A DNA stretch of 64,000 nucleotides from Colias croceus (Eukaryota > Arthropoda > Insecta > Lepidoptera > Pieridae). The translations under genes and the position numbers were made by a program. Below the pieces are notes generated by a model. The model worked only from the letters and a program-made list of their open reading frames with translations. It had not been told where the DNA came from and searched no databases. The stretch lies in NCBI RefSeq assembly GCF_905220415.1, contig NC_059556.1, forward strand, positions 4,972,501-5,036,500. The letters run 5' to 3'. Positions 1 to 12,800 of the stretch are shown piece after piece; the stretch's first letter is position 1; each line of letters starts with the position of its first letter.

Positions 1-26
1 GATATCCGGTCGCTTAATAATATAAA

Positions 27-349
27 TCTATACATATAATAAATCTGTAGAAGGGTCAATTCTGTACATTGAAAATATTGAAAAAATAAATAGCAGGGGG
101 TGTTACTGGATCGATACCAAGCCCAAATATGTCATTTAAAAATTTTTTGTCTGTCTGTCTGTCTGTCTGTATGTTCAGGCATCACGTGAAAACTAGCGGT
201 TCGATTTCGATGAAACTTGGTATAATTATACCTTAATATCCTGGGCATAAAATAGGATACTTTTTATCCCGGAAAAATACGTAGAAAAAAAAATAAGTCT
301 TAATTTTTCTTAATTTTTCCGCGCGGACGGAGTCGCGGGCGGAAGCTAG
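27..349 (+). mobile_element. Non-autonomous Helitron, family A, copy 1
   Basis: The element starts with TC at 27 after an A and ends with CTAG at 346-349 before a T, which is the Helitron insertion pattern. A CCGCG/CGCGG stem (about 319-338) sits just before the CTAG end. A TCTG microsatellite lies near the middle. Two further copies at 15223 and 34870 share both ends, which fixes the boundaries. It has no ORF. Confidence 0.85.
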
Positions 350-391
350 TTTTTAATAATTATTTATGGTTATTAAATTTCCTGTATTCAT

Positions 392-466
392 TGCTGGTAC
401 AGTAATTAAGGCGCAAGTGTACCTAATAGACTAAAAGACCTGTGTTCGATCTCTGTTGAAGATTAA
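392..466 (+). repeat. Degenerate tRNA-like SINE head
   Basis: A GGTACAGTAATT stretch and a downstream TGTTCGATC stretch resemble pol III A and B boxes. Layout and sequence are like the SINE head at about 50600. No body or tail is recognisable, so this is a decayed fragment at best. Confidence 0.3.
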
Positions 467-536
467 AGAAAATTTAACACAAATTATTATTATACCTATT
501 CATAATTATTACGTATGTATACGATCGTGTTATCAA

Positions 537-2078
537 AGTGTTTATTTATTTATTTATAAATACTTTATTGCACTTAAAGATAACAAAACAAGAAATACAA
601 ACACTTAAATATAACTTACACTAAGTACAATTGGCGGTCTTATCGCTTAGAGCGATTTCTTCCAGACAACCTTTGGTACAATAGAGGAATAAATACCAAA
701 ATACATAAATGGGTAGTGCAATAATAACTATGATATAGGATACACATACATATTATTTATATTGTGACATAAACTAAATAAGTAAAAGACTAAATAAGGA
801 ATAGAGATTCGAAGAAAGATACCATACTAAAATAATACATAGTAATTAATAATACGTATATAATATAAATAAATTTTATGTACGGCTAACACTGAGAAAG
901 TGAGATTTAACCATACATTTAAAACTATTTGGTGATTGAGCATTTTTGATAGAGTCTGGCAGAGCATTCCAAAGTTTAGTAGCATGTACAGTAAAAGATC
1001 CATCATAAAAATGTGTGCGATGTTGAGGCATAATTATCCTCAACATTTCGGATGAACGAACCTCACTACAATGACCTCTAAACTCAAACCTTTCCTTAAG
1101 GTGTTTTGGCGTTTTAGGGTCATATAAAATTCGATACAGTACTTGGAGAGCATGCGCATCCCGCCGCAAGCGAATCGGCAACCAGTTGAGCTTTTTTCGG
1201 AACTCCGAAACATGATCATATTTACGGAGCCCAAATATAAACCGTATGCAGAAGTTCTGTAGGCGTTCGAGTACATTCAACTGTTCCATCGTCAAATCTA
1301 CATAGCTTACATCGGCATAGTCTAATATAGGGAGAAGGAGGGACTGAGCTAAAAGGATTTTAGTAGGCAAAGGAAGAAAGTTTCTTAATCGTCTCAGGGA
1401 TCCAGCTGCTGCGTACATTTTTTTGCTCACTTCCTTGATATGAGGTCTCCACGATAAGGTTTGATCAAAAATCAAACCCAGATTTCTTACAGACTCACTA
1501 TAAGGAATTATCGCACCATCAACTACAATGGGTGGCAGATTAACCCAGTTTACCCTTGCGATAAACGAAGGACTACCAATAATAATAACTTGGGTCTTAA
1601 GTGGATTAATCTGCAAGCCATAGCGGTAGCTCCATTGGACTATAGTATTCAAATCTGTATTAGTATCTTGAATAGCCTGGTGTATTTCGTCAAGTGTAAA
1701 TTGTGTGTATATTTGAAGGTCGTCAGCATACATGTGGTAGAGAGACAGCAAGGTATCTGATATGGTATTAATAAAGATTGAGAACAGTAACGGAGACAGA
1801 ACACCACCTTGAGGAACCCCGGCAGAGACATCACACCAAGAAGACAAAACGTCATCGATGTGTATTCGCTGCCGTCGTCCATCCAGGTAGCTCTGAAACC
1901 AACCAATTACCGGTGCGGATATATTTAGTGAACACAGTAAGCTGAGGAGAATGTCGTGGTCTACAGTGTTGAAAGCATTACTGAAGTCTAACAAGGTCAG
2001 TACTGTAAGCCTTTTATTGTCCATCCCCATTCGAATATCATCGGTTATTTTAGCTTGTAGTGTTCTTAGTTTAGCTTA
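537..2078 (-). mobile_element. 5'-truncated non-LTR retrotransposon (CR1/jockey-like LINE)
   Basis: On the minus strand the C-terminal part of a reverse transcriptase is followed by about 340 bp of 3' UTR ending in (TAAA)n near 537-556. The 5' part is missing: an in-frame stop lies about 18 codons before the first Met and no fingers domain or endonuclease precedes it. A related 3' tail (CAATAAAGTGTTAAATAAATA) occurs at 30567-30665. Clade assignment is by eye only. Confidence 0.8.
876..2030 (-). CDS. Reverse transcriptase fragment of the LINE, 384 residues
   Basis: This is the palm and thumb part of a non-LTR reverse transcriptase. Visible motifs are LDFSNAFNTVDHDILL (about residues 14-29, carrying the first catalytic Asp), SAGVPQGGVLSPLLFSIF (about 69-86) and YHMYADDLQIY (about 98-108, with the catalytic YADD). 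The C-terminal part has an LxxLPLPTKILLAQSLLLPILDY-type segment typical of LINE thumb and connection regions. The ORF is uninterrupted, so the insertion is fairly young, but it lacks the endonuclease and RT N-terminus and cannot act alone. The nominal start Met is internal to the original protein. It is not a host gene. Confidence 0.85.
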   Translation of the reverse strand: MGMDNKRLTVLTLLDFSNAFNTVDHDILLSLLCSLNISAPVIGWFQSYLDGRRQRIHIDDVLSSWCDVSAGVPQGGVLSPLLFSIFINTISDTLLSLYHMYADDLQIYTQFTLDEIHQAIQDTNTDLNTIVQWSYRYGLQINPLKTQVIIIGSPSFIARVNWVNLPPIVVDGAIIPYSESVRNLGLIFDQTLSWRPHIKEVSKKMYAAAGSLRRLRNFLPLPTKILLAQSLLLPILDYADVSYVDLTMEQLNVLERLQNFCIRFIFGLRKYDHVSEFRKKLNWLPIRLRRDAHALQVLYRILYDPKTPKHLKERFEFRGHCSEVRSSEMLRIIMPQHRTHFYDGSFTVHATKLWNALPDSIKNAQSPNSFKCMVKSHFLSVSRT

Positions 2079-5000
2079 AATATAAATATTGAAAAAAGCA
2101 AAACATTCAAAATAATTCTGAAATTATCCGTCTAGACATCATGTCCACCTGTATACGCAAGATTATTTTAAATATGTAAAACCTATTCTCTTAGGTACTT
2201 ACGTATCGCTAGATCGAGATTTATTATGTATAACAAAAATAAAGTATTCTAAAAACCTTACAAATATTGTTCCAAAAAGCTTTGCAGGATATTTTATTCT
2301 ATAAATAGTACTTGAAAATTCAACGTCGTTGCGAATTACGCTCATAAAATAGATACAGTCACCATTAAAGAAGCAATAAAATTATATAAAAGAATCCCAT
2401 TCATTGTGAAGAGGAAGCTGCAAGGAACATCTCATTTTATCAACTCGATGATAATAATTATTCACAGTTAATCTTTTTATCGCAAAAGCTTTCTAATGAC
2501 CGCAATATTATCTCCGCTTTGTGCTTGTCCCACGCCGTTTATATAAATTAATTTTGATAAACACACTGATATAACGTGGAAAACCGTTTGGTACTTAAAC
2601 CAGGATAAGCTGTTATTTCAGTTACAATTTTAATTACTAAAATTTAATTTATGTTTGCACAGGATATAATAAGTTTCCTAACAAAACTGAGCTTTCTACT
2701 AATTAATCATGTTATCATAAATTTTATTTTAATGTTCTTTGTAACCTCAAAATGCATACATAAATTAATTAATTGAATTAATTCATGGTAACAACTTTAG
2801 TTTGTCATATCATCTCTAGAGGCGCTCGGTTATAAATTGCCATACAAAAATTTTACATCGTCGCTTCCGAGCTCATGAGAAAATTCTTGCTCAGAGTACC
2901 AAAACTAAAGGGTCATACTCAAGCAAGTATTATATTTATTTTAAAAAGTATTTCCCATATTGTATATGTGACTATATTGTATACTTAATTTCTGATTACA
3001 AAGACGCCTATAAGATTTCGATTTCTATTTAAGGCAAATCTAATGAAAAAAAATTAACAATTCGACGAAGTTGTTTAGCTTCGTCTACGAGGAAGTAAGC
3101 CTTGATAATAAAACTACACTGTTAATTAACCAAACTTTTACTAATAAAACCTCTTTTTTACATACACATTACACATTATGTAGAAAGTTTAGTTAGCCCA
3201 TGATCCCTTCCAAGTAAGAACCAAAGAGGTTGAAGCAACTCTTCAAATAAGCCACAGAATTAGTTTTTGTCTTCCCCTACGAAACCCTATTTATTTGGAA
3301 TAAATGTGAGCAAATTTATCAACTTTTGCAATATCGACTCATGTGCAAGATTACATGTGTCTAATAAACGTTCCCAATATAATAAGAAGAATCTTTCGTG
3401 ATACGTAAACCAATACGAAATATGTACTAAGTCGAAATAATCCTTATTATTGCGTCCATACATATCTATAATTATAGATGACTAACTTTTATGTAATTTA
3501 TATCTATCGAAAATATAAAAATAATATTACCTAAGTATGTAAACATATTGAATTTAGAAGGACGTACATTTAATTAGTAAAATTTAAATTAATAATAAAC
3601 AATTATAATTGTATTGCAATAATAAAATTGTTATTTGAGTTTTTCAGTATTTATAATCATTTTGAAATTTGAACCACTGCTCAAAACTATTAGTAGTCTT
3701 ACTCGTACCTTGCGAACCGTCCGTTTTACTTTTAGTAATCCTCAAGATACAACTCACTAAAGATAAAACATAAAAAAGGTAGAACCTTAAAGAAAAAGTA
3801 AATAGAAAATGTATGCCTCCAGAGAGAAATCACTCTTTTGCTTTAAATATCTAAGAAAACAAAGATTAACTTAAAAAGAGGAGGCTCTAGGTATTTTGAA
3901 TTAACCTAAATGTTATTTATATCTTATTTAGGCGCCAAAAGGTCAAAAGATAAGAAAGCACATCCTATTTATGAGAATAAAGTTGCTAAGAAATCGTTTA
4001 CAGCAATATTTTAACTAATCAAACAATTTGTTTTCTCTTTTTAAGTGAATGAAATGCTTGCTCTACATACCTACTCTCTTAGGTTTCATTAACAACAGTA
4101 CTTTAGTAATTTAATAAATACCCAGGTTAGTTTCGGTACATAACATTAAAAAGTCATACAATTCCTGAATTTAAAGTCACAAGTACGCTACCTATATAGT
4201 GCATATCTGATAAATCTTTATGGTTCCATAATCGCGATAAATATATAAAACGAGACAATACACTCGTGATGTAATTACCAATAAAAAATATAAGATCATC
4301 CATTAATTACATGAAGTTCAAAAGGGTGGAAGAGTTTTGAAAAATCACAAATGTCACCAGGTGGGAGAGCGAGCTTAATGAGATTTCCCTTTTTTAATCG
4401 AAACAAATTGATTCCGACAATGCATGTATTTTTTACATTCAGGTTGTTTTCTAGGGGAGAAGGGACTTAATACCCACAAAATATTATAAATAGTATTTTA
4501 AAATTGAAGCAAAAAATATAACGCAATTAAATTTTTATTAATATTTTAAATTAACTATATCTACCAATTAAACATTCTAAAACTTTTTACAAACGGTCCG
4601 AAATAAAATTCCTATCAACAGTGGAATATTTTAGGTGCTCAGGCAATATCTCACTAGATGTCATAAAAATTTACTCCTCTATCTTTTAAATTATATTTCC
4701 GAGGTTTAAGCAACTTCCGCATTACGTACGTGAATATTCCATTTTATGGCATTCTAAACTAATAGGATATAGCATTCGTGGCTATAGAAATGAAGATGGA
4801 TAAAAATTTACGACTCGAATTTAATGTACTTGTTCGTATGTACTTATGGTTTGAAGAACATATATCGAAATACATGTATAATGTCTAGGTACCTACCTAC
4901 GCTACGAAAATAGCGATCTATAAATCGCTTTTAATGACAAAAATCATAAATTATGCCCTGTAAATATGCCACACATACTATATTAAATTATACAATAGGT

Positions 5001-8000
5001 TTTTTAAACAAATACCTAGTTTTTTAATAAATACATGTAATCTATCCTTAATTACTGTTCGACGTGTACATTGTACATTTTCAATAAATAAATCTAAATT
5101 CCAAAATTTCAGTAGAACATTGTAATACGATATTTTACAAGATACAAAAGGGCTCTTACATAAAACCTGATCATTTGCACGTAAAGCAAGCCAGGCAATA
5201 AGGTCACGGCGAATCAGACCCGGGTATTCATATAAATCCAAACTTCAAGTCCTTTTTTATAAACCTGTCAAAACTTCCAACTACCACTCCACACCGGGAT
5301 ATAATTAGCCTATAATTATTATACTGTTCCCTAACATTCCGATGGTTTAAACTTTAAAGGTACTCCAATTGATGATTTATAATAACGTCTACTTAATTCA
5401 TGGATGCAAATTATACGTTGTTTTAGGTTGTTCGGGATGGGAAAATTTAGGCAAACTTATATTTGATTTGTTTACGGATATAATACAAAATTGATCTAAT
5501 GTACCTACCTATATTTTGCTATCTACTTCCGGATTGTAACAAAACAATGCGCGCTTCAGAATTATTGGAATGAAAGACGTTCTTTATTTCATTGAGGCAC
5601 TCTTAGGCACTATTCATCATGATAAGAATATAACTTAAAATATAATGTTTCATTTGAACATTAGATAAGTATTTGAATAATGAAGTTTATTTCCTTTTAT
5701 CACGCAGTAAAGCTGGCAAAAATATTAAACTACAGCAATTTGTTTGAACACAATAGACCAAATATTATTTATGTCGTCCTCTTTGTATGAGGACAAAGCT
5801 GTCTAAAAAGTTTTAATAATACCACTTTTTACCTCATCCGTTGCGAATAAGGCATAAATAAAAACCTTTGCCGTAGTCTGCATAGTTTTGAATGTTTTAA
5901 AATATTTTTGCAGTGAGATAAGTGTTTATTGACTTCAGAGGAGAGTCGTGAACTATTTCAGGACTTCAGGGCACGGCACCTTTTTTATTTTTTATATTTT
6001 GTTCAAATATGACAGTTGTATTACAACTAGTCATGCAAACAAAATTATCATGAACTTTCGGAGTCAATTATTTATGACACTTGGTGCGTTAGCTTACACA
6101 CAATCACATTTATGTTATCTAAAACATTGTTATATAAATTTTTAACGTAGTTTCTACCAATGAATAAATAAATAAAGAACACAAAAATGCCAGACTGAAA
6201 TGAATGCGTGAAATGTCACGTTAATTAATCAGAAAGTGGAAACAAATGAATCAAACCGATTTGTTATTCAATAGATTCATATAATTGTTTTTGCTAATGC
6301 GTATTCAATCTCTCTTAAAATTCATTCGTTCTAATTACACCAAAAATAAATTTTATGTAGATTTTATAGAATGCGCAAGGCTTTTTTACATTTATGAATC
6401 GTTCATTATTAGAGGTATTTTATTTTCTACTCATCCAACATTAAATCATTATGTATGCATTTGTAACAATCAAAATCAAAAATTAAATTCATTGTTTAAA
6501 AATGTAGAGTGTACGTTTATAGAGTCGATAATTTTCATAGCTTTATAATAAACTTTGTTTTATTATTTATTAATATTTGTCGAAGCTAAAAAGACTAACA
6601 ATCAGTAAAACAACATGGGCTTGTAATGGGGAATCATCCTTGACTTTGTAAAACCAAAAGGATTAAAATATGGGGTATAATTTTAACAACTTGGCTTATT
6701 AAAATACTCTCTGAAACCGAACAGGTTTAAATTAACTCCAAAGTACACAAGCTGTATAAAGTTCCATTAACTTTTACTGTCTCGTCTTAACGCTTATATA
6801 ACAGGAACCAAGACGTGTTGTGAAGGTAAAACTTATTTCAGCGAGGATTTAAGATAATTGAACATTTATCTTGCATTAAAGTTGCATCTAATGTCCTGAA
6901 GGCTTATTTCGACTGTTAACACAGTATTATCTAGATTTTATATACAACAACAAAGTAGGTGTAGGTTTAATAATTTTGAACAGGCCTCAATTTTTTCTGT
7001 CGCATTTAAAAAGAATAACCTCTTTTCGATGACCGTAGTTAATCTTGTAATGGCTCAAGTAGGTACCATATCGGTCCATTGAAATTTGTTTCGAATTTCA
7101 ATTGCGCAATCAACCCAACTATAAGGATTATCCCCGAAACCCTCATTCCAAAAACATCGTACGCCGATTTCAGTTACGTTAAGCCTTTTATCTGTTTCAG
7201 CCTTGGCCCTTGACAAAGCTTGACAATGTTCTCCTTACTCGGTACAGAGATCGTCCACCAAGAATATCCTATGACTTATGAGGAATTTTAACGTCGTTCA
7301 AAATTTTAGAATATATATTATTAGAAACTAGTACATATATGTACTTTATTATATGTACTTTATTACATATTATTGTATATCAAAACAAAGTATATTGTCG
7401 CCCATAAAAGAATTTTTTTGAGAAAAAAAATTAATTTAAAATAATGGGAAGTGTACACGTGCCTCTTCCTACAAAACTTTTGGATCCTCGAATTAAAGAT
7501 TTTTAAACGTTCCTACCCATAATTGTGTAGGCGTTCTAATAATAACTTTATAATTATATTAAGTAGATTACAGAAGTGAATCATTAAATATTCTTTCGCA
7601 GAAGGCAAATCGTGTACTCGCCTAATTCTGTTACCCTTTTAACCCTCTAAATTATTTGGTACGTTAGTCTTCGGTCTATAAAAAGCCTATTCATTCAATT
7701 AAGCGTAGTTAAATTTGGACCTATTGAGCATTTAATGCCTTAAAAATTAAATTCATTCAATTTAAGCTGGAGAAAACGCGATTTATTCATGATATTATTT
7801 ATTTCAACGTTTCGAACACTTTACAGCGAGCGTGGTCGTAGGCAGATTTTATTATTAATCTTATGTAAACGATGATATTTTCAAATTGAGATGTTGATTC
7901 AATTATAGTAGTTCCGTGGGACCCGGATTTTTTTAGAAAAAGCTTCCTTATTTCTGATTAATGGTATGTAACTATCAGAACCATAGATTTATTACTAATC

Positions 8001-9360
8001 GGTTTTATCCTAACTTCTTCAATAGTTTAGTAAAGTTAAAGACGTGATTAAGGTACAAACATGCAAGCGTTCACATTTATGATATTTGTCTAGAAGATAA
8101 CTCCGAGCATAACGTAGATCTGATTATCTTGCATATATTGAAAAGTAAATAATTATATTCAGAAGCTGTGATGCGAACTCTTATTCAAAATAAAATGTAA
8201 TAGCAGACCCAGCAAATGTGACACATTATTAAAAATTCGATACTATAATTAAATTAAATAGTCGTAATATATTACCCAGCTATTGTAGCAGCATTTAATC
8301 TATGAGAATCTACTCTTTTCTACTTTATAGATTTTATCGAATACAAGTGGCCGAAAATTTAATAAAAAAACGCTTACACGAAGTGAGTGAGAACCATGCA
8401 TGAAAATTTCGAATTCGAAAACTATTTTTCCCGTATATCGTCCAAACTTGTCACAAGAGGCTGCACTTGCATTCGATTTTATCCAATACAATACAGAGAC
8501 GCGCTCATGTAAGATGTACCTAGTTCTCGCAGATGTGGGTATGTGGAAGTTTGTTTATATTAAACTATTATTATGATATATTATATAAATTCACTAGTAT
8601 TTAGTATTTTCTTGTGTATTAATTTTACGCGAGCAAATTTGTTTAAGATTTTTTAACGGATTACCTAACTCCAATTAAGACAATCCGTATAAATGTCTAA
8701 AAAGACACGCGTGCTAATAAGACACTGTTAGTCTTTTTGTAGGTATTCTAGAGTCATCCTTATTATACAAACATAGTTTCTATTGTTTTTATATTACAAT
8801 GCAAAATTGTGGAATATATTTATCATCATGAAACGTGCAGAGCAACGCATTATATAGTGCATGTGATATTCATGAATCGAACTTGGACCATCAGGATTCA
8901 GGTCTATAATGCAGTTATACTATTATGGATTGAATGTATAGTTTAAAATAAAGGAAATTTATTTATGGCAACAATATAGGATCAGGATGTGAAGATGAAA
9001 ATAAAAGATTCAATAAATATTATACTACTTTAATAGCTTCTTCAAGCACAATAAATAAAAAACTGTATATGATAAAAATTTAAAACATATTGATGAATGA
9101 TTGATGTAGGTACCTACGTATAATTTTTACAGAAATTACATTAGAACATAAGGTATATGATAGATAAAGAAGTAGGTATGTATTTTTTATTATTTTAGCA
9201 GTCTTTTACATAATCTCATCTAATTTTATTCGTAGGTACAAAAGTACCTATGTGAAATCAGTATATCTAATATTTATTATTTTAAATTAAAACAACCTCA
9301 GAAGTGATGTATTTCAAAAGAAATATAAAATGTCAGTACACTACCGAAGCTGTTTTAATG
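2079..9360. other. Gene-free intergenic stretch
   Basis: AT-rich DNA with only short random-looking ORFs (under 90 codons, A/T-driven amino acid composition). I see no exon, RNA gene or clear repeat family. The right end abuts the presumed Cht5 3' UTR. Confidence 0.6.
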
Positions 9361-9724
9361 TTTATTTTTAATTTTTATATAAATAACTTAACTCTTCCTT
9401 AAAACTAATGTAAAATGAGCATTAACAAAGAAAACATTTGAACTTCAGATACAGGAACTTTATAAATATAGTGATAACACTGAAAATCTCTATAAATTGT
9501 AATCCTGATTGAAAAATCGCACTAATGATAATATAGTCCTATTTTTTCATGTATTGTTTTCAACTTTGATATAACTGGAATAAACTATTTGTCTTAAAAA
9601 TCCATAATAATATTGAAGTTCAAACATTAAATGTTCAAGTTTGTATCAAGAAACAATTCGGTTTGCTTCAGTCAAAATTAAACCGCAGCAAAGCGAATTT
9701 GTTTGAAATGAGGTCCTAATTAAA
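9361..9724 (-). promoter_or_regulatory. Presumed Cht5 3' UTR and poly(A) signal
   Basis: The first AATAAA on the minus strand after the Cht5 stop is at 9366-9361, about 360 nt downstream. Further matches follow at about 9190 and 9280. This is position and motif only; no transcript evidence is available. Confidence 0.35.
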
Positions 9725-9847
9725 TTATTTTCTACATTCATTTCTATCAACATTATCAGGCCAGTCGCAAACATTAAGCGCCGTGTTGAAGACGGTGCCG
9801 GATTGGCATGTGAATTGCATACGCTCGCCGTTTACGCAACGCCAGTA
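9725..9847 (-). CDS. Cht5: Cht5 coding exon 10: second half of CBM14 and stop
   Basis: Residues 506-545 and a TAA stop at 9727-9725. It starts YWRCVNGE and holds cysteines 509, 519, 532 and 543. The spacing C-x12-C-x5-C-x9-C-x12-C-x10-C fits the peritrophin-A/CBM14 fold. Confidence 0.93.
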   Translation of the reverse strand, partial: YWRCVNGERMQFTCQSGTVFNTALNVCDWPDNVDRNECRK

Positions 9848-12800
9848 CTGAAAATTAAAAGAAATATTAGCCGCAGAATTCATAAGAAAAATCGGTAAAA
9901 AAACCATTAATAAATTAATTTAGACTTTGTTTTTGATACAATTGATTCTGTGATACTAAACAGGTAGTTATTCGCTAGTATTTTAACGTACTTTAAGAAT
10001 TTCGGAACAATTTATTAACACTTGTAATAGTACAGTCACAGAATACATAATAGTAGCTAAACGCTACAGAACGGACACTCTCCGCCTCCCGCCAAAATTA
10101 AACACTTACCTCACCCCGCACGATCAGACATGTTATGGTACCCATTTCCCCGCAAGGACGATACCAACGACGTCTTAGACGAAACGCAACGAAGATTGAC
10201 AACATTAATCAAATTGACATAAAGTAATTTTATTATTTTGGATTTGTGATTATCGTTTTTCGTAGAAAATGGTTAAATATTGTGCTGTTTACGGATGTAT
10301 TTCATCAGAAAAACGCGAATTTTTTTTTACGCTAGTCACAAATGTGCCAACCATAAAGCGTTAACACACACATTTGCAGTCTCTACAGTGTGACTGTCAA
10401 AACAATCATTTTGTATGGAGTGTCCGGGGTGTGGTACAGTTAAAGATTTAAATAATGTCGATCGACTTCTAGATTCCCACAAAAGCAATAAAGATAAAGA
10501 GTGAATAAAAGTGCAAAAAGTCCAATAAAAAATCTTTATCAATGAAAATAAGATAAAATAATCGTATCGTTGTCAACCACAATCCATTAATTCCTATCTA
10601 ATAGCTTCAATAAAAGCATTTTCATTCCAACAATACTCATAAAAATTTTACATAAAATTCCCTAAATTGCACTTAAAAGGATTTCCAGTTATCAACTTAA
10701 ATAATTATTCAGTTTTCATCTCACCTTATCGCAGCGCTTTTTGTCAGCGATGTAATCCGCTTGAGCGCTGCAAACTTCGGCGCTGTCCACCTCATTTTCC
10801 TGTTTAATTAAAAACATTATTTTTAAAAGGAATTAATGATTCGGCAACTCTTTTCAGAGCTTAATTACTTTTATACGTCTGCTCAAAGAAATGTTGATGA
10901 ACGGCATTTGACCTCTGAATGACTTGTAAATCCCGCGGGATTTGGAAGGGAGTTATGGGTACATTTTTCAACTGCTTATTTGTTTTTATTACATACATAG
11001 ATAGACCATCAAAGATGTTTATCTTAACGAAACGTTAAAAGTTTAGCGATATGAAGATATTTAAAGCAATATGCTTGAATGAAGTGAAAATTATCTTTAC
11101 GGAAACTTTTATATTATTTTTTAGGTAAATAAAGGATACATACGAAATTTGCAACCTTTAAAATTAATTGATTAAATTGTACTAATCATTCTACCATGAT
11201 CGTTTAGAAACTAATTTATAGCAAAATTTATTGTAAATACTTACAGAAGGTGGTTGCTCTACATCAGGGACAGGTTTCTCCTCCTCCACTGGGGCATTGG
11301 TACTGCTGGGCTGAGTAGGTGTTGTTACAGGCGACTGAGTAGGTTTCGTTGGTGCCTGAGTAGGTTTTGGTGTAGGAGCCTTGGTCGTAGTGGGGATGGG
11401 AGCGCCTTCAGATGGGTCTGATGTCGTTGATGGTGGTCGTGCCCATTCAGGCTGTTGATATAAAGATAATAAATACTTAAGGTAAGTGTTACAACTTCAG
11501 TTATATTTTTGTCACTTCGACTTTAAATAAGCTTCGAATAAAGGAAATTATGTTTGGTAAACGTAGTTAGTATACCTACTTATTTCAAAAAGAAGTTTAC
11601 TTCTCAGCGAACTACTAAAACAATAGCAATAATTAGTCGTCTATCACTAACCGTTGGAGTAGTATTTCCAGAACGTGGTGGAGGTACGGTATACGAAGAC
11701 ATATGTTTATGCAATAGCTTGGACAATGGGTTCTTCTCTCCGCAAATGCCCTGGAAGTCATCCATGTCAATCGCCCAGGTCATAGCGCCAAGGTAACCCT
11801 TCTGTTTGATCCAGTTCAGTTTGATTTCAACACTGCGAGGGTCTTCGTAGCCCACCCATTGCGTTCCTTTGTACGCGTAGGGACACATACCGTGCTCATC
11901 CCACTTTTTGGTCCAGTCGGTTTCTGGCTTGTCTACGTCCATGCATATCTAATAAAAATTAAATGTTCAATTTTATTTTATTTTTTTATCATAACAAATA
12001 GTGTTTTATTATGAACTATTTTTGTTAACAAGTAATAGAGAGGTAGAGTCGAAAATAATAATAATTTAAAAACTACCTCGGTATCTAGTTTATTTAAGAA
12101 TTATTATATACCTTTTTTATTTAAACCTTCTTGTGTAAGAGTAATGTTTACAGATTTAAAATTCTTATCAATTTAACATGATTTAACTCAGAAATTTATC
12201 ATTTTGATTTTATAATACTCACTTCATAATAGGCCCAGAATCCTGTAGCATTTGTGTAAGGGGCTGGATTGCCGCCACCGGCTTCCTTATTAATATACGT
12301 CCCAAGCCCATAGTTGTTATTACCAGCTGACAAGGTGAACGAACGACCGTAAAACGGAATGCCAACAACCAATTTGTTTGATGGACATCCCTTCTCCTCC
12401 CAAAGATTGAGCCCGTCGTTCTGAAATGATGAATGATATTAAGTACTTGACAATATTGTTGCTTATTTACTTTATTTTCAGCCTTAAAATGTCTCCCCAT
12501 TTATCTGAAATCTGATGAGGAATTCAGACATTTATTTCCATAAAAAAAATATTTAAAATACTCTTAAATTTTTGGTGGACACTACAAAAAGGACATATTT
12601 TAAATACGCCCCATATTTGCTGTCAAAAGCATGACACCGATAAAGACAAAGAACCTACAATAATTGACGGCTTTTATAACAAGAGTAATTTTGACATTCC
12701 TATCGGAATGTATGGTTAATATTTAAAATATATTTTCGGTTAAAATTTTTCACGCTTGCATTAAAGATACTTTCTTCCTGCATGATACGAATATATATTT

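Noticed and set aside
149..174. TCTG repeats at 149, 15344 and 34991 as possible CRISPR-like repeats
   Set aside because: Simple microsatellites inside Helitron copies, without spacers; the genome is eukaryotic.
12219..12500. 93-codon ORF over Cht5 exon 6
   Set aside because: Wrong frame relative to the chitinase reading and runs into the intron; a shadow.
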